Assembly: GCF_019024325.1 (NCBI RefSeq)
Contig: NZ_JAFNJS010000010.1
Span: 62,001-126,000 of the forward strand
From: Falsiroseomonas tokyonensis
GTDB lineage: Bacteria; Pseudomonadota; Alphaproteobacteria; Acetobacterales; Acetobacteraceae
Direction of reading: 5' to 3'
DNA: 64,000 bases
Numbering within the stretch: position 1 is the stretch's first letter; each line of letters begins with the position of its first letter. Positions 18,417-27,507 of the stretch are shown piece after piece. The position numbers and the translations under genes were made by a program. The notes under the pieces were generated by a model. The model saw only the letters and a program-made list of their open reading frames with translations. It was not told the origin of the DNA and ran no database searches.

Positions 18417-19744
18417 GCGAGCTGGACCTGCTCTCCGACCTCGTCGCCGCCGCGCGGCGCGCGGGCGCGGACAGCGCCGATGCGCTGCATGTCCAGAACG
18501 CCTCGCTGAGCGTCTCCCGCCGCCTGGGACGGATCGAGCAGCTGGAGCGGTCCGAGGGGTTCGACATCGGGCTTCGGGTATTTGTCGGGAAGCGCCAGGC
18601 CATCGTCTCGACCACGGTCGCCGACCCCGCCGGCTTCGCCGCGCTGGCGGAGCGCGCCGTCGCCATGGCCAAGGTGGTGCCGGAGGATCCCTTCGGCGGG
18701 CTGGCCGACCGCTTCGACGGGCCGCGCGAGGCGGGGCCGCTGGATCTGGAGGATGCGACCGAACCCACGGCGGAAGACCTGATCGCCCGCGCTGCGGCGG
18801 CCGAGGAGGCCGCACTGGCGGTGAAGGGCGTGACCAATAGCGAGGGGGCGGACGCCGGCTGGGGCCGCATCCGCATCGCGCTGGCCACCAGCGCCGGCTT
18901 CGCCGGGCACTACACCCGCACCTCGCACAGCCTGTCCTGCACGGCGCTGGCCGGCCAGGGCACGGCGATGGAACGGGACTACGACTATTCCTCCGTCGTC
19001 CACCTTGCGGATCTGGAAGACCCCGCGGCGATCGGCCGGCGCGCGGCGGAGAAGGCGATCGCCCGGCTGAACCCGGTGCGGGCGAAGACGGCGCGCATCC
19101 CGGTGGTGTTCGACCCGCGCGTCTCCTCCTCCCTGCTCGGGCATCTGCTGGGGGCGATCAACGGCGCCTCGGTGGCGCGCGGCACCTCCTTCCTGGCGGA
19201 AAGCATGGGCAAGCAGGTGCTGGCCCGCGGCCTGACGGTGCGGGACGACCCGACCCGCCCGCGCGGCCTGCGCTCCCGCCCCTTCGATGGCGAGGGCATG
19301 GCCGGCGCGCCGCGCGCCATCGTCGAGGATGGCGTGCTGACCACCTGGATCCTGGACTGGCGCAGCGCCCGGCAGCTCGGCCTCGCCAGCACCGGCCATG
19401 CCAGCCGCGGCACCGGCGGCCCGCCCGGCCCGGCGGCCAGCAACCTGTGGCTGGAGGCGGGCAGCGTCACGCCGGTGGAACTGATGGCGGATATCAAGGA
19501 AGGCCTCTACGTGGTCGACCTGATCGGCATGGGCGTGAATGGCGTGACCGGCGACTACAGCCGCGGCGCCGCCGGCTTCATGATCCGCAACGGGGCGCTG
19601 GCGGAGGCGGTGAGTGAGATCACCATCGCCGGCAACCTGCGCGACATTTTCCTCAATCTGACGGCGGCGAACGATCTGGTCTTCCGGCGCGGCATGGATG
19701 CGCCGACCATCCGGATCGAGGGGCTGACGCTGGCCGGTGCTTGA
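18413..19744 (+). CDS. pmbA: TldD/PmbA-family metallopeptidase, PmbA-like
   Basis: 443-residue member of the TldD/PmbA (TldE) family, which in E. coli matures microcin B17 and degrades CcdA as a TldD-TldE heterodimer. The fit to PmbA is seen in SEGFDIGLRVFVGKRQA near residue 43 and in the conserved C-terminal NGVTGDYSRGAAGF motif. PmbA subunits lack the HExxxH zinc motif of TldD, and none is seen here. The GTG start overlaps the M16 peptidase stop (GTGA). A tldD partner is not in the window. Confidence 0.9.
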   Translation: MSELDLLSDLVAAARRAGADSADALHVQNASLSVSRRLGRIEQLERSEGFDIGLRVFVGKRQAIVSTTVADPAGFAALAERAVAMAKVVPEDPFGGLADRFDGPREAGPLDLEDATEPTAEDLIARAAAAEEAALAVKGVTNSEGADAGWGRIRIALATSAGFAGHYTRTSHSLSCTALAGQGTAMERDYDYSSVVHLADLEDPAAIGRRAAEKAIARLNPVRAKTARIPVVFDPRVSSSLLGHLLGAINGASVARGTSFLAESMGKQVLARGLTVRDDPTRPRGLRSRPFDGEGMAGAPRAIVEDGVLTTWILDWRSARQLGLASTGHASRGTGGPPGPAASNLWLEAGSVTPVELMADIKEGLYVVDLIGMGVNGVTGDYSRGAAGFMIRNGALAEAVSEITIAGNLRDIFLNLTAANDLVFRRGMDAPTIRIEGLTLAGA

Positions 19745-19776
19745 AGCGGGGGGGCGGCGGGGCCTAGTCTGGTGAC

Positions 19777-20025
19777 ATGGACGGCACCATCGAGGCACGC
19801 CCCGAGCTCTCCGACCTGCTGGACCGCGTCCGGCGGGGTGAGACGCTGACCATCACGGAAAGCGGTCGACCGGTGGCCACGCTGGCGCCGGCGGAGGCGC
19901 CGCCGCAGGGTGATACCGCGGCCGCTGAGCGGCTGGTGCAGGACTTCGCGGCGCTGCGCAGCGAGATGAAGCTGCATGGCCTGCGCTGGGCCGACATCAA
20001 GGATGAGGGCAAGCGGGGCTTGTGA
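19777..20025 (+). CDS. Type II antitoxin, Phd/YefM family
   Basis: 82-residue protein with the Phd/YefM N-terminal fold (EARPELSDLLDRVRRGETLTITESGRPVATLAP), which binds operator DNA, and a C-terminal tail ending GLRWADIKDEGKRGL that would wrap the toxin. It overlaps the start of the PIN toxin by 4 nt (GTGA), the standard toxin-antitoxin layout. Such pairs are usually autoregulated; no operator was resolved in the short upstream gap after pmbA. Confidence 0.88.
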   Translation: MDGTIEARPELSDLLDRVRRGETLTITESGRPVATLAPAEAPPQGDTAAAERLVQDFAALRSEMKLHGLRWADIKDEGKRGL

Positions 20026-20438
20026 GCGCGCTGTTGCTGGACGCCTCCGCCACCGCGCCCTGGTTCCTGATCGATGAGGCTGATGCGGCCTCCGACGCCC
20101 TGCTGCTGCGGGTCGGGAAAGGCGGGGCGCTGGTGCCGGCCATCTGGCACTTCGAGGTCGCCAGCATCCTGCGCAGCGCGGAGCGGCGATCGCGCTTGAC
20201 GGAGGACCTCGCCAACCGGGTCTACGATCGCCTGGCCGCCATGGCGATCACCACCGAAGCGCCGGAGCTTGGCCTGTTGGCGCGGCGCCTGCACGACCTG
20301 GCGCGGCGGCATGGTCTGACACCCTACGACGCCGCCTATCTCGACCTCGCTTCGCGCCGCCGCCTGCCCCTCGCCACCCGCGACGCGGCGCTGATCCGCG
20401 CCGCGCCGCTCGAAGGCGTCGCCCTCCTCCCAGCCTAA
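20022..20438 (+). CDS. vapC: PIN-domain toxin (VapC-like ribonuclease)
   Basis: 138-residue PIN-domain ribonuclease. The acidic metal-binding residues are visible as D7 (LLLDASA), E45 (WHFEVASIL), D103 (LTPYDAAYLDLA) and D121 (LATRDAAL), so the nuclease is probably active. The GTG start overlaps the antitoxin stop. The 3' end overlaps by 4 bp the end of the convergent binding-protein gene. Pairing of PIN toxins with Phd-type rather than VapB/AbrB-type antitoxins is known. Confidence 0.9.
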   Translation: MSALLLDASATAPWFLIDEADAASDALLLRVGKGGALVPAIWHFEVASILRSAERRSRLTEDLANRVYDRLAAMAITTEAPELGLLARRLHDLARRHGLTPYDAAYLDLASRRRLPLATRDAALIRAAPLEGVALLPA

Positions 20439-22066
20439 TCCACCCGGATTTCCCGCACCTGCACCTGGTTGTCCGCACGGTGCGTCACCGCCACACCCGC
20501 CCGGTGCGCCCAGGGAATCATCATGTGGTACATCGGGATATGCCCGAGGTCCGCATTGTGCAGGGCATGCGCCTGGCGGATCAGGCCGCGCCGCGCCTCC
20601 GGGTCCTGCTCGGCGTCGATGCGCGGGATCAGCGCGTCGAATTCCGCATTCGACCAGCCGCCGGCATTCCAGGTCGCCGCCCCGCCCACGGCACGAGACG
20701 CCATCACCGCCCGGATGGTGTAGCTGGCATCGAAGGTCGGCACGCCCCAGGACAGGGCATACATCATCGGCTCCTGCCGCCGGATGCGCTGGCTGAACTG
20801 GGCATTGGGCTGGATGTTCAGCTGCGCCCGGATGCCGACCCGGGCCAGCATGCCGGCCACCGCCTGGCAGGCCTCGTCATAGGTGCCGGTCGGGCATTCG
20901 AAGGGCACGGAGAAGCCGTTGGGGTAGCCGGCCTCGGCCAGCAGGGCGCGCGCCTTGGCCGGGTCGTAGGGCAGGCGGCGGTCCGCCTCCTCCGACCAGC
21001 CATTGACGAACTGGGTCCACATGCTGGCCGTGGGCACGCCCTGCCCGCGAAGGGTGGTGCGGCGCATCGCCTCCATGTCCAGCGCATGCGCGATCGCCTG
21101 GCGCACCCGCAGATCCTTGAAGGGGTTGCGGCCGCGTACGTCGGAGCCCTCTAGCTCCGCCACATCCTGGCGCAGGCCGAGCCAGACCGTCCGGTTCTCC
21201 TGCCCCTGGAGAATCCGCAGCCGTGGGTCGCGCTGGATGCGGGCCACATCCTGCACCGGCACCACATGAACCATGTCCACCTCGCCCGAGAGCAGGGCGG
21301 CGACGCGCGTCGCATCGGAATTCAGCGTGACGTGGTGGTATTCGCCGACATTGCCGCGCGTCTCCCCGGCGCCCCACCAGCTGGGATTGCGCACCATCAC
21401 GGTGCGCTGGTCGACCTCCCGCGTGCGGATCACATAGGGGCCGGTGCCATTGGCGTTGCGGACGGTGAAGCTTTCCTCCCGCTGCGCGAAGTTCTGGGGC
21501 ACGGCGGCACGGTTCGCCTCGGACCAGCCGCGATCCATCATCAGCACGCGGGTCAGCTTGTCCGGCACCACCGGGTCCGGCACCCGGGTGATGACATCGA
21601 CCGTCAGATCGTCCACCGCGACGACGGAGGCCACGGTATCCACATAGATGCCGTAGTTCGAGGTCGGCGCCAGCGCCCGGGTGATGCTGAAGACCACGTC
21701 GTCGGCGTTGAAGGCCTCGCCGCCGGCGAAGCGGACATTCGGGCGCAGCCGGAAGCGCCAGCGGGTGGGTTCCGCCTGTTCCCAGGCCAGCGCCAGGCCG
21801 GGCTGCACCTTCAGGTCGTCGGCCCGGTGGGTCAGCGTCTCATAGACCTGGCTGACCACCAGATAGGTGAACAGCGCATTGGTCGCATGCGGGTCGAGCG
21901 TCGCGGCATCCACGCTGGTGGCCATGCGGAACAGCCGCGGCGCCGCCGCCTGGCCCGCCCCCTGGCCGCTGCCCTGGGCCGCCGCCATCGGGGCCGCCGC
22001 CACCTGCGCCACCAGGGCGAAGCCCGCCGCCAGACCCCATCCCAGTCCCGGTCCCCGTCGTCGCAT
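20435..22066 (-). CDS. ABC transporter substrate-binding protein, family 5 (peptide/nickel/opine type)
   Basis: Periplasmic binding protein of 543 residues. A signal peptide (MRRRGPGLGWGLAAGFAL... ending near AAAQ) occupies the first ~30 residues. Family-5 signatures include ATLDPHATNALFTYLVVSQ near residue 53, LRPNVRFAGGEAFNADDVVFS, and FKDLRVRQAIAHALD about residue 320. No permease or ATPase genes adjoin, so it is an orphan here. Ligands of the family include oligopeptides, dipeptides and opines. The ATG chosen places the signal peptide at the N-terminus; an upstream in-frame ATG would bury it. Confidence 0.92.
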   Translation of the reverse strand: MRRRGPGLGWGLAAGFALVAQVAAAPMAAAQGSGQGAGQAAAPRLFRMATSVDAATLDPHATNALFTYLVVSQVYETLTHRADDLKVQPGLALAWEQAEPTRWRFRLRPNVRFAGGEAFNADDVVFSITRALAPTSNYGIYVDTVASVVAVDDLTVDVITRVPDPVVPDKLTRVLMMDRGWSEANRAAVPQNFAQREESFTVRNANGTGPYVIRTREVDQRTVMVRNPSWWGAGETRGNVGEYHHVTLNSDATRVAALLSGEVDMVHVVPVQDVARIQRDPRLRILQGQENRTVWLGLRQDVAELEGSDVRGRNPFKDLRVRQAIAHALDMEAMRRTTLRGQGVPTASMWTQFVNGWSEEADRRLPYDPAKARALLAEAGYPNGFSVPFECPTGTYDEACQAVAGMLARVGIRAQLNIQPNAQFSQRIRRQEPMMYALSWGVPTFDASYTIRAVMASRAVGGAATWNAGGWSNAEFDALIPRIDAEQDPEARRGLIRQAHALHNADLGHIPMYHMMIPWAHRAGVAVTHRADNQVQVREIRVD

Positions 22067-22236
22067 GATCAGCCCCTGTCTGCCTGGCCACAGGGTGGCC
22101 CGCGGCCCCTGGTGACGCAAGCGTAACGCAGGGGCGGTGGTGGCCTGGTGGGAACTGAGCAACGGGCCTTCGCAATTCGGCAAAGGGCTCCCTATATTAC
22201 AGCCAGGAAACCCAGATCGGAGCCACGGACCCCATC

Positions 22237-23232
22237 ATGCGCCGCAAAGCATCTTTCATGGCCGCCATCGCCGTTGTGGCGCTGGCATTGGCCCCCGCGC
22301 TTGCGGAAGCGCGCCGCGGCGGGGGCTTCTCCTCCGGCAGCCGGGGCACCCGCACCTACCAGGCGCCCCCTCCCACCACCACCGCCCCGGGTGGCGCCAC
22401 GCAGATGCAGCGCACCCAGACCGCGCCTTCCGCCGCCACGACGGGTGCCGCGACGGCCGGCACGGCCGCGGCCGGCGCTGCCGCTGCACGCACCGGCATG
22501 CGCGGCGGGCTGATGGGCGGCCTGCTCGGCGCCGGCCTGATCGGCATGTTCCTGGGCGCCGGCCTGTTCGGCGGCATCGGCGGCTTCGCCTCCATCCTCG
22601 GCCTGCTGCTGCAGGTGGCGCTGATCGGCGGCGTGATCTGGCTGGTGATGCGCATGATCCGCGGCCGGCGCGAGGCGACGGCCGGTGGCCCGCCCAACGC
22701 CTATGCGCGGGACATGCAGCAGGGTGCCAATCCGCGGCCCCAGATGGCCTCCGCCATGGGCGGCATGGGCGCCCCGCGCGGCCCGGTGCCCGGCGCCATG
22801 GCCGCCACCCCCGCGGTGGCGACCCAGCCGCTGCAGATCGGCGAATCCGACTACCAGGAATTCGAGCAGAACCTGCATGCGGTGAACGACGCCTGGTCGC
22901 GCCAGGACCTGGAGGCGCTGCGCCGGCTCTCCACCCCGGAGATGACCAACTACTTCGCCCAGGACCTGAAGGACCTGCGCGCCCGCGGCTGGACCAATGT
23001 GACCAGCGGCACCCGCCTGCTCTCGGGCGACCTGTCCGAGGCCTGGCAGGAGAACGGCCAGCACTTCGCGACGGTGGCCATGCGCTACTCCATCGTGGAC
23101 GTGACGACGGACGCCTCGGGCAAGGTGGTGGAAGGCCATCCGAGCGAGGCGCAGGAGGTGACGGAGATCCTCACCTACACCCGCTTCCCCGGCGAGGCCT
23201 GGCGCCTCTCGGCCATCCAGCAGACCGGCTGA
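22237..23232 (+). CDS. Tim44-like domain membrane protein
   Basis: 331 residues. There is an N-terminal signal or anchor segment (residues 6-24), then an Ala/Thr/Pro-rich linker. A Gly-rich double membrane segment follows at residues ~88-148 (GGLLGAGLIGMFLGAGL; VALIGGVIWLVMRMI). The C-terminal Tim44 domain (residues ~205-328) includes FEQNLHAVNDAWSRQDLEAL and LTYTRFPGEAWRLSAIQQ. Bacterial Tim44-domain proteins of this layout are inner-membrane proteins of uncertain role. A strong hairpin directly follows the gene. Confidence 0.85.
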   Translation: MRRKASFMAAIAVVALALAPALAEARRGGGFSSGSRGTRTYQAPPPTTTAPGGATQMQRTQTAPSAATTGAATAGTAAAGAAAARTGMRGGLMGGLLGAGLIGMFLGAGLFGGIGGFASILGLLLQVALIGGVIWLVMRMIRGRREATAGGPPNAYARDMQQGANPRPQMASAMGGMGAPRGPVPGAMAATPAVATQPLQIGESDYQEFEQNLHAVNDAWSRQDLEALRRLSTPEMTNYFAQDLKDLRARGWTNVTSGTRLLSGDLSEAWQENGQHFATVAMRYSIVDVTTDASGKVVEGHPSEAQEVTEILTYTRFPGEAWRLSAIQQTG

Positions 23233-23239
23233 GGCCGGC

Positions 23240-23268
23240 GCGCGGAGGGGGTTGGCCCCCCTCCGCGC
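23240..23268 (+). terminator. Strong GC hairpin after the Tim44-domain gene
   Basis: GCGCGGAGGGGG pairs perfectly with CCCCCTCCGCGC across a 5-nt loop, starting 8 bp after the stop. There is no U-run, so it is a hairpin without the classic intrinsic-terminator tail; 3'-end protection is an alternative role. Confidence 0.6.
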
Positions 23269-23338
23269 TGGACTTCCCCCCGCGTTTGGGCTAGGCGTCC
23301 CCGCTGCGTCGGCACCCCTGGAGGCCGGCGCATTTTCT

Positions 23339-23375
23339 TTGCGCCCGGCCCGGCGAAAGCCGGCGGCCGGCGCAA
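23339..23375 (+). promoter_or_regulatory. GNRA-capped hairpin in the rplY leader
   Basis: TTGCGCC pairs with GGCGCAA (7 bp), then GGC with GCC across a small internal bulge, then CCGGC-GAAA-GCCGG with a GNRA tetraloop. It ends 22 nt before the rplY ATG, just upstream of the GAAGGAG ribosome site. Position and loop type suggest a leader RNA element for L25; it may instead be a dispersed repeat. Confidence 0.45.
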
Positions 23376-23397
23376 GTTTCATTGAAGGAGCCTGGCA

Positions 23398-24096
23398 ATG
23401 GTCCAGACAGTGCGGATCGAAGCCGTGGCGCGCGCAGATGCAGGTAAGGGGGCAGCGCGCGCGACCCGGCGGGAGGGGCTGGTCCCCGGTGTGGTGTATG
23501 GTGCGAAGCAGGCGGCGACGCTGGTGGCCTTCGACCCGCGCGACATCATGAAGGAACTCACCAAGGGCGGCTGGCAGTCGCACCTCTATGAGGTGGCGGT
23601 GAAGGACGGCCCGACCGAGCGCACCATCATGCGCGAGGTGCAGTTCCACCCGGTGACGGATCGCCCCATCCACATCGATTTCCAGCGCGTGGCGCCCGGT
23701 GCGCGTATCCGCGTCCGCGTGCCGGTGGTCTTCCTGCACGAGGACACCTCGGCCGGCATCAAGGCCGGCGGCGTGCTGAACGTGGTCCGCCGCGAGGTCG
23801 AGGTGCTGGCCGAGACCGACAAGGTGCCGGACCACTTCGAGATCGACCTGGCCGAGGCCAAGATCGGCGACAGCCTGCGCTGGTCCTCCATCAAGGACAA
23901 TTTCGGCGCGCGCCCCGGCATCGTCGGCCGCGACTTCATGATCGCCTCCATCGCCGCGCCGACGGTGGATGAGGAACTGGCCCCGGTCGCCGTGGCGGCG
24001 CCGGAGCCCGCCAAGGGCAAGGGCAAGGCGCCGGCCAAGGGTGCCGCCAAGCCGGCCGCCGCCGCCGCCCCGGCCGCACCCGCCAAGAAGAAGTAA
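23398..24096 (+). CDS. rplY: 50S ribosomal protein L25 (long CTC form)
   Basis: 232-residue L25/TL5/CTC protein, which binds 5S rRNA in the central protuberance. The N-terminal L25 domain (residues ~5-95) contains ARADAGKGAARATRREGLVPGVVYG; the C-terminal TL5 beta domain follows (~100-190). The tail is Ala/Lys/Pro-rich, common in alphaproteobacteria. The ATG is preceded by GAAGGAG at good spacing. It starts a translation-related group with pth, ychF and an RNA methyltransferase. A structured leader lies just upstream. Confidence 0.97.
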   Translation: MVQTVRIEAVARADAGKGAARATRREGLVPGVVYGAKQAATLVAFDPRDIMKELTKGGWQSHLYEVAVKDGPTERTIMREVQFHPVTDRPIHIDFQRVAPGARIRVRVPVVFLHEDTSAGIKAGGVLNVVRREVEVLAETDKVPDHFEIDLAEAKIGDSLRWSSIKDNFGARPGIVGRDFMIASIAAPTVDEELAPVAVAAPEPAKGKGKAPAKGAAKPAAAAAPAAPAKKK

Positions 24097-24111
24097 TTTT
24101 CTTCCAGCAAG

Positions 24112-24138
24112 CCCTCTCCCCCCAACGGGGGGAGAGGG
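24112..24138. repeat. Short perfect palindrome (REP-like) after rplY
   Basis: CCCTCTCCCCCC and GGGGGGAGAGGG form a perfect 12-bp stem with a 3-nt loop, followed by TTGGGTGAGGGGGG. This stem-plus-tail arrangement is typical of a dispersed extragenic repeat in GC-rich alphaproteobacteria. It sits 15 bp after the rplY stop and may also act as a terminator. Confidence 0.6.
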
Positions 24139-24233
24139 TTGGGTGAGGGGGGGCTGCACGGCCGGCCTTGGCTTCAGGCAGAAGCAGAACCCCCTTCGCC
24201 AAACCGACTTATTCGCAAAAGGGGTCCCTTGCG

Positions 24234-24809
24234 GTGGCGCTGCTTTGGGTCGGCCTCGGCAATCCGGGGCAGGAACATGCGCGGCAGCGCCACAACATCG
24301 GCTTCATGGCGATGGACGCCATTGCCCGCCGCCACGGCTTTTCGGCCTGGCGCAAGCGCTTCAAGGGGCAGGTGGCGGAGGGCGTGCTGGCTGGCCAGAA
24401 GATCCTGGCCCTGAAGCCAGAGACCTATATGAATGCCAGCGGCGACGCCGTGCAGCAGGCCGCCGCCTTCCTGAAGCTCGGCACGGCCGATATCTGGGCC
24501 TTTCATGACGAGCTGGACCTGGCACCCGGCAAGCTCAAGGTGAAGAAGGGCGGCGGCACCGCCGGCCATAACGGCCTGCGCGACATGCAGCGCGCCTTCG
24601 GCAATGCGGATTTCTGGCGCGTCCGCGTGGGCATCGGGCATCCGGGCCACAAGGACCGCGTCACCGGCCATGTGCTGGGTAATTTTGCCAAGGTGGAAAC
24701 CTGGGTGGAGCCGCTGCTGGACGCCGTGGCCGATGCCGCGCCGCTGCTGGCGGAAGGCCAGCACGAGGCCTTCATGACGCGCGTTGCGCTGCTGACGCAG
24801 GAGAGCTGA
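24234..24809 (+). CDS. pth: Peptidyl-tRNA hydrolase
   Basis: Releases tRNA from dropped peptidyl-tRNAs. Starting at the GTG before ALLWVGLGNPGQ gives 191 residues and puts catalytic residues almost at E. coli numbering: N10, H20, N67, D92 and N113, in GNPG, RHNIGF, TYMNASG, HDELDL and GHNGLRD. This agreement decides the start; an in-frame ATG 66 nt upstream would lengthen the protein and run into the repeat region. It lies between rplY and ychF, the usual bacterial neighbourhood. Confidence 0.97.
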   Translation: MALLWVGLGNPGQEHARQRHNIGFMAMDAIARRHGFSAWRKRFKGQVAEGVLAGQKILALKPETYMNASGDAVQQAAAFLKLGTADIWAFHDELDLAPGKLKVKKGGGTAGHNGLRDMQRAFGNADFWRVRVGIGHPGHKDRVTGHVLGNFAKVETWVEPLLDAVADAAPLLAEGQHEAFMTRVALLTQES

Positions 24810-24812
24810 CCG

Positions 24813-25292
24813 ATGAGCGGGCTGGACGATGACAGCGTCTTCGACGGCGGCTTCGGCGGACCGGGGCCGGAGGATTTTGCCAATGGCGCCGCGGCGCTGG
24901 CCGCCGGGCTGATCCGGGAAGCCCAGGGCCTGGCCCAGGCCGCCGCCGCGCTGCGCGCCACCGCCGCGCCGAACCCGCCGGGCGTGCCGGGCGGCGAGCC
25001 GGTCTCCGATATCCGCCGCCAGCGCATGGTGCTGCACACCGCCGGCGAGGCCGCGCTGCGTGCCGCCCTGGCGCTGGATGCCGCCGCCCTGCTGGCCGAA
25101 TCCCGGGCGCCGGCCGAACAGGCCGCGCGCATCGCGGAGGCGGCGAAGAAGGTGGGCCTGCCGCCCGCCACCCTCGCCCCCTTCCTGCGCAGCGCGGCGC
25201 TGGATTTCCGGACCGATGACGCGGCCGCCCGCATCGCCGCCTCCACCCTTGCCACCGACCTCTGCGCGTTGCTCGACGCTGCGACTTCCTGA
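24813..25292 (+). CDS. Conserved hypothetical, Ala-rich, between pth and ychF
   Basis: I do not recognise this 159-residue protein. It is acidic at the N-terminus ([15 protein letters not shown]), then largely Ala-rich and probably helical, with a Pro-containing break near residues 52-60. It has no signal peptide or membrane segment. It begins 3 bp after the pth stop and ends 14 bp before ychF, so it is translated in the same operon. Codon use matches its neighbours, arguing that it is a real gene. Confidence 0.7.
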   Translation: MSGLDDDSVFDGGFGGPGPEDFANGAAALAAGLIREAQGLAQAAAALRATAAPNPPGVPGGEPVSDIRRQRMVLHTAGEAALRAALALDAAALLAESRAPAEQAARIAEAAKKVGLPPATLAPFLRSAALDFRTDDAAARIAASTLATDLCALLDAATS

Positions 25293-25306
25293 ACGGATCA
25301 CCTCCC

Positions 25307-26401
25307 ATGGGTTTCAACTGCGGCATCGTCGGCCTGCCCAATGTCGGCAAGTCCACGCTTTTCAACGCGCTGACGCAGACGGCGGCGGCGCAGGCGGCGA
25401 ACTATCCCTTCTGCACGATCGAGCCGAATGTCGGCCGCGTGGCGGTGCCCGACCCGCGCCTGGGCACGCTGGCCAAGATCGGCAAGTCCCAGAAGATCGT
25501 GCCGACCAGCCTGGAATTCGTGGATATCGCGGGCCTGGTGCGCGGCGCCTCCAAGGGCGAGGGGCTGGGCAACCAGTTCCTGGCGAACATCCGGGAGGTG
25601 GACGCCATCGTCCATGTCCTGCGCTGCTTCGAGGATGACGACGTCACCCATGTCGAGGGCAATGTCGACCCGGTGCGGGATGCGGAGACGGTCGAGACCG
25701 AGCTGATGCTGGCGGACCTCGACAGCCTGGAGAAGCGCGCCCATGGGCTGACCAAGCGCGCCCGCGGCGGCGACAAGGAAGCCACCGCGCAGCTCGCCTT
25801 GATCGAACCCATCATGGCCGCGCTGGCCGATGGCAAGCCCGCCCGCACCGCCATCCCGAAGGGGGAGGAGGAGGCGGTGCGCCGGCTTCAGCTGATGACC
25901 AGCAAGCCGGTGCTCTATGTCTGCAACGTGGAGGAGTCCTCCGCCGCCACCGGCAATGCGCATGCGGAAAAGGTCTTCGCCATGGCGAAGGCGCAGGGCG
26001 CCAAGGCGGTGATCGTCTCCGCCGCCATCGAGGCCGAGATCAGCCAGATGCCGGAGGCCGACCGCGCCGATTTTCTCGAATCGCTCGGCCTGGCCGATAG
26101 CGGCCTCGATCGCATCATCCGCGCGGGCTACGAGCTGCTGGGGCTGATCACCTATTTCACCGTGGGGCCGAAGGAAACGCGGGCCTGGACCATCACCCGC
26201 GGCACCAAGGCGCCCGGCGCGGCGGGCGTCATCCATGGCGACTTCGAGCGCGGCTTCATCGCCAGCGAGACCACCGCCTATGACGACTATGTCGCGCTCG
26301 GCGGCGAGCAGGGCGCCAAGGAAGCCGGGAAGATGCGCATCGAGGGCAAGGAATACGTGGTGAAGGACGGCGACGTCCTGCTGTTCCGGTTCAACGTGTG
26401 A
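25307..26401 (+). CDS. ychF: Ribosome-associated ATPase YchF/OLA1
   Basis: Obg-related P-loop protein of 364 residues that prefers ATP, binds the ribosome and responds to redox stress. G1 is GLPNVGKS at residues 9-16, and switch/G3 is [19 protein letters not shown]4 is degenerate (VCNVEE rather than NKxD), the feature that shifts specificity to ATP. The C-terminal TGS domain (~280-364) ends with the conserved [19 protein letters not shown]. It overlaps the following methyltransferase start by 4 nt. Confidence 0.97.
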   Translation: MGFNCGIVGLPNVGKSTLFNALTQTAAAQAANYPFCTIEPNVGRVAVPDPRLGTLAKIGKSQKIVPTSLEFVDIAGLVRGASKGEGLGNQFLANIREVDAIVHVLRCFEDDDVTHVEGNVDPVRDAETVETELMLADLDSLEKRAHGLTKRARGGDKEATAQLALIEPIMAALADGKPARTAIPKGEEEAVRRLQLMTSKPVLYVCNVEESSAATGNAHAEKVFAMAKAQGAKAVIVSAAIEAEISQMPEADRADFLESLGLADSGLDRIIRAGYELLGLITYFTVGPKETRAWTITRGTKAPGAAGVIHGDFERGFIASETTAYDDYVALGGEQGAKEAGKMRIEGKEYVVKDGDVLLFRFNV

Positions 26402-27504
26402 GCGACAGCTTCGAGATCTTTGTCGCGACCGCGCCGGGGCTGGAGCCCCTGCTGTTCGAGGAAGTGCGGACCAAGGGTTTCCGGCGGCCCAAGGCGGTGC
26501 CGGGCGGTGTCGCCATCCAGGGCGGCTGGCCCGATGTCTGGCGCGCCAATCTTTGGCTGCGTGGCGCCGGGCGCGTGCTGGCACGCATCGACAGCTTTCG
26601 CGCCGTGCACCTGGCGCAGCTGGATGCCAAGGCGCGTCGCGTCGATTGGGCCAGCGTGCTGCGCGCCGATGTGCCCTTCCGGGTGGAGGCGAGTTGCGCC
26701 GGATCGCGCATCTACCACTCCGGCGCCGCCGCGCAGCGGATCGAGACCGCGATCCGCGAGACGCTGGGCGCGCGTCAGGCCGAGGATGGCGTGCTGGTGA
26801 TGGTGCGGCTGGAAAACGACCAGTGCACCATCAGCGTCGATACCTCCGGCGAGCCGCTGCACAAGCGGGGCTACAAGCAGGCGGTGAACCCGGCGCCGCT
26901 GCGGGAGACGATGGCCGCGCTCTTCCTGCAGGCCTGCGGCTATGAGGGGCGGGAGCCGCTGGTCGACCCGATGTGCGGCGCCGGCACCTTCGTGATCGAG
27001 GCGGCGGAGATCGCGGCACGGCTGAACCCCGGCCGCGCCCGCGCCTTCGCCTTCGAACGGCTGGCCGGCTTCGACGACGCCGCCTGGCAGGCGATGCGCG
27101 CGGTGCGGCGCGAGCCGGCCTCCGCCGCGCGCTGCTACGGGCGGGACCGCGACGCCGGCGCCGTCGCGATGTGCCGCGCCAATGCGGAACGCGCGGGCGT
27201 GGCGGAAACCACCGACTTCGCCCAGGCGCCGATCAGCGAGCTGACGCCGCCCGAAGGCCCACCGGGGCTCGTCATCGTCAACCCGCCCTATGGCAGCCGG
27301 ATGGGGGAGGGGACGGACCTCGCGCCGCTCTACGCCGCCTTCGGCCAGGTGATGCTGCGGCGTTTTGGCGGCTGGCGCGTCGGGATGGTGACCAGCGAGC
27401 CGAAGCTGGCGCATGCGACGCGGCTGCCCTTCCTGCCGAATACGGCACCGGTGCCGCATGGCGGGCTGCGTGTGGCGCTGTACCGGACGCTGCCGCTGGG
27501 CTGA
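26398..27504 (+). CDS. THUMP-domain RNA N2-guanine methyltransferase (RlmL/TrmN-like)
   Basis: 368-residue SAM-dependent methyltransferase. An N-terminal ferredoxin-like/THUMP region (~1-160) precedes a class I Rossmann fold whose SAM loop is [13 protein letters not shown] (~residue 196). The catalytic motif NPPYGSRMG (~residue 298) is the N/DPPY type used on exocyclic amines. Overall it resembles the N-terminal half of 23S rRNA m2G2445 methyltransferase RlmL. The GTG start overlaps the ychF stop (GTGA). It converges with lpxXL, leaving 3 bp. Confidence 0.88.
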   Translation: MSDSFEIFVATAPGLEPLLFEEVRTKGFRRPKAVPGGVAIQGGWPDVWRANLWLRGAGRVLARIDSFRAVHLAQLDAKARRVDWASVLRADVPFRVEASCAGSRIYHSGAAAQRIETAIRETLGARQAEDGVLVMVRLENDQCTISVDTSGEPLHKRGYKQAVNPAPLRETMAALFLQACGYEGREPLVDPMCGAGTFVIEAAEIAARLNPGRARAFAFERLAGFDDAAWQAMRAVRREPASAARCYGRDRDAGAVAMCRANAERAGVAETTDFAQAPISELTPPEGPPGLVIVNPPYGSRMGEGTDLAPLYAAFGQVMLRRFGGWRVGMVTSEPKLAHATRLPFLPNTAPVPHGGLRVALYRTLPLG

Positions 27505-27507
27505 GGC

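Noticed and set aside
21266-22126. Plus-strand open frame opposite the family-5 binding protein
   Set aside because: Composition is His/Gly/Arg-rich shadow type, and the minus-strand frame has clear family motifs and a signal peptide.
24181-24230. Weak inverted repeat (ACCCCCTTCGC / GCAAAAGGGGT) before pth as a regulatory hairpin
   Set aside because: The arms mismatch and the loop is long; support was too weak to list as a feature.
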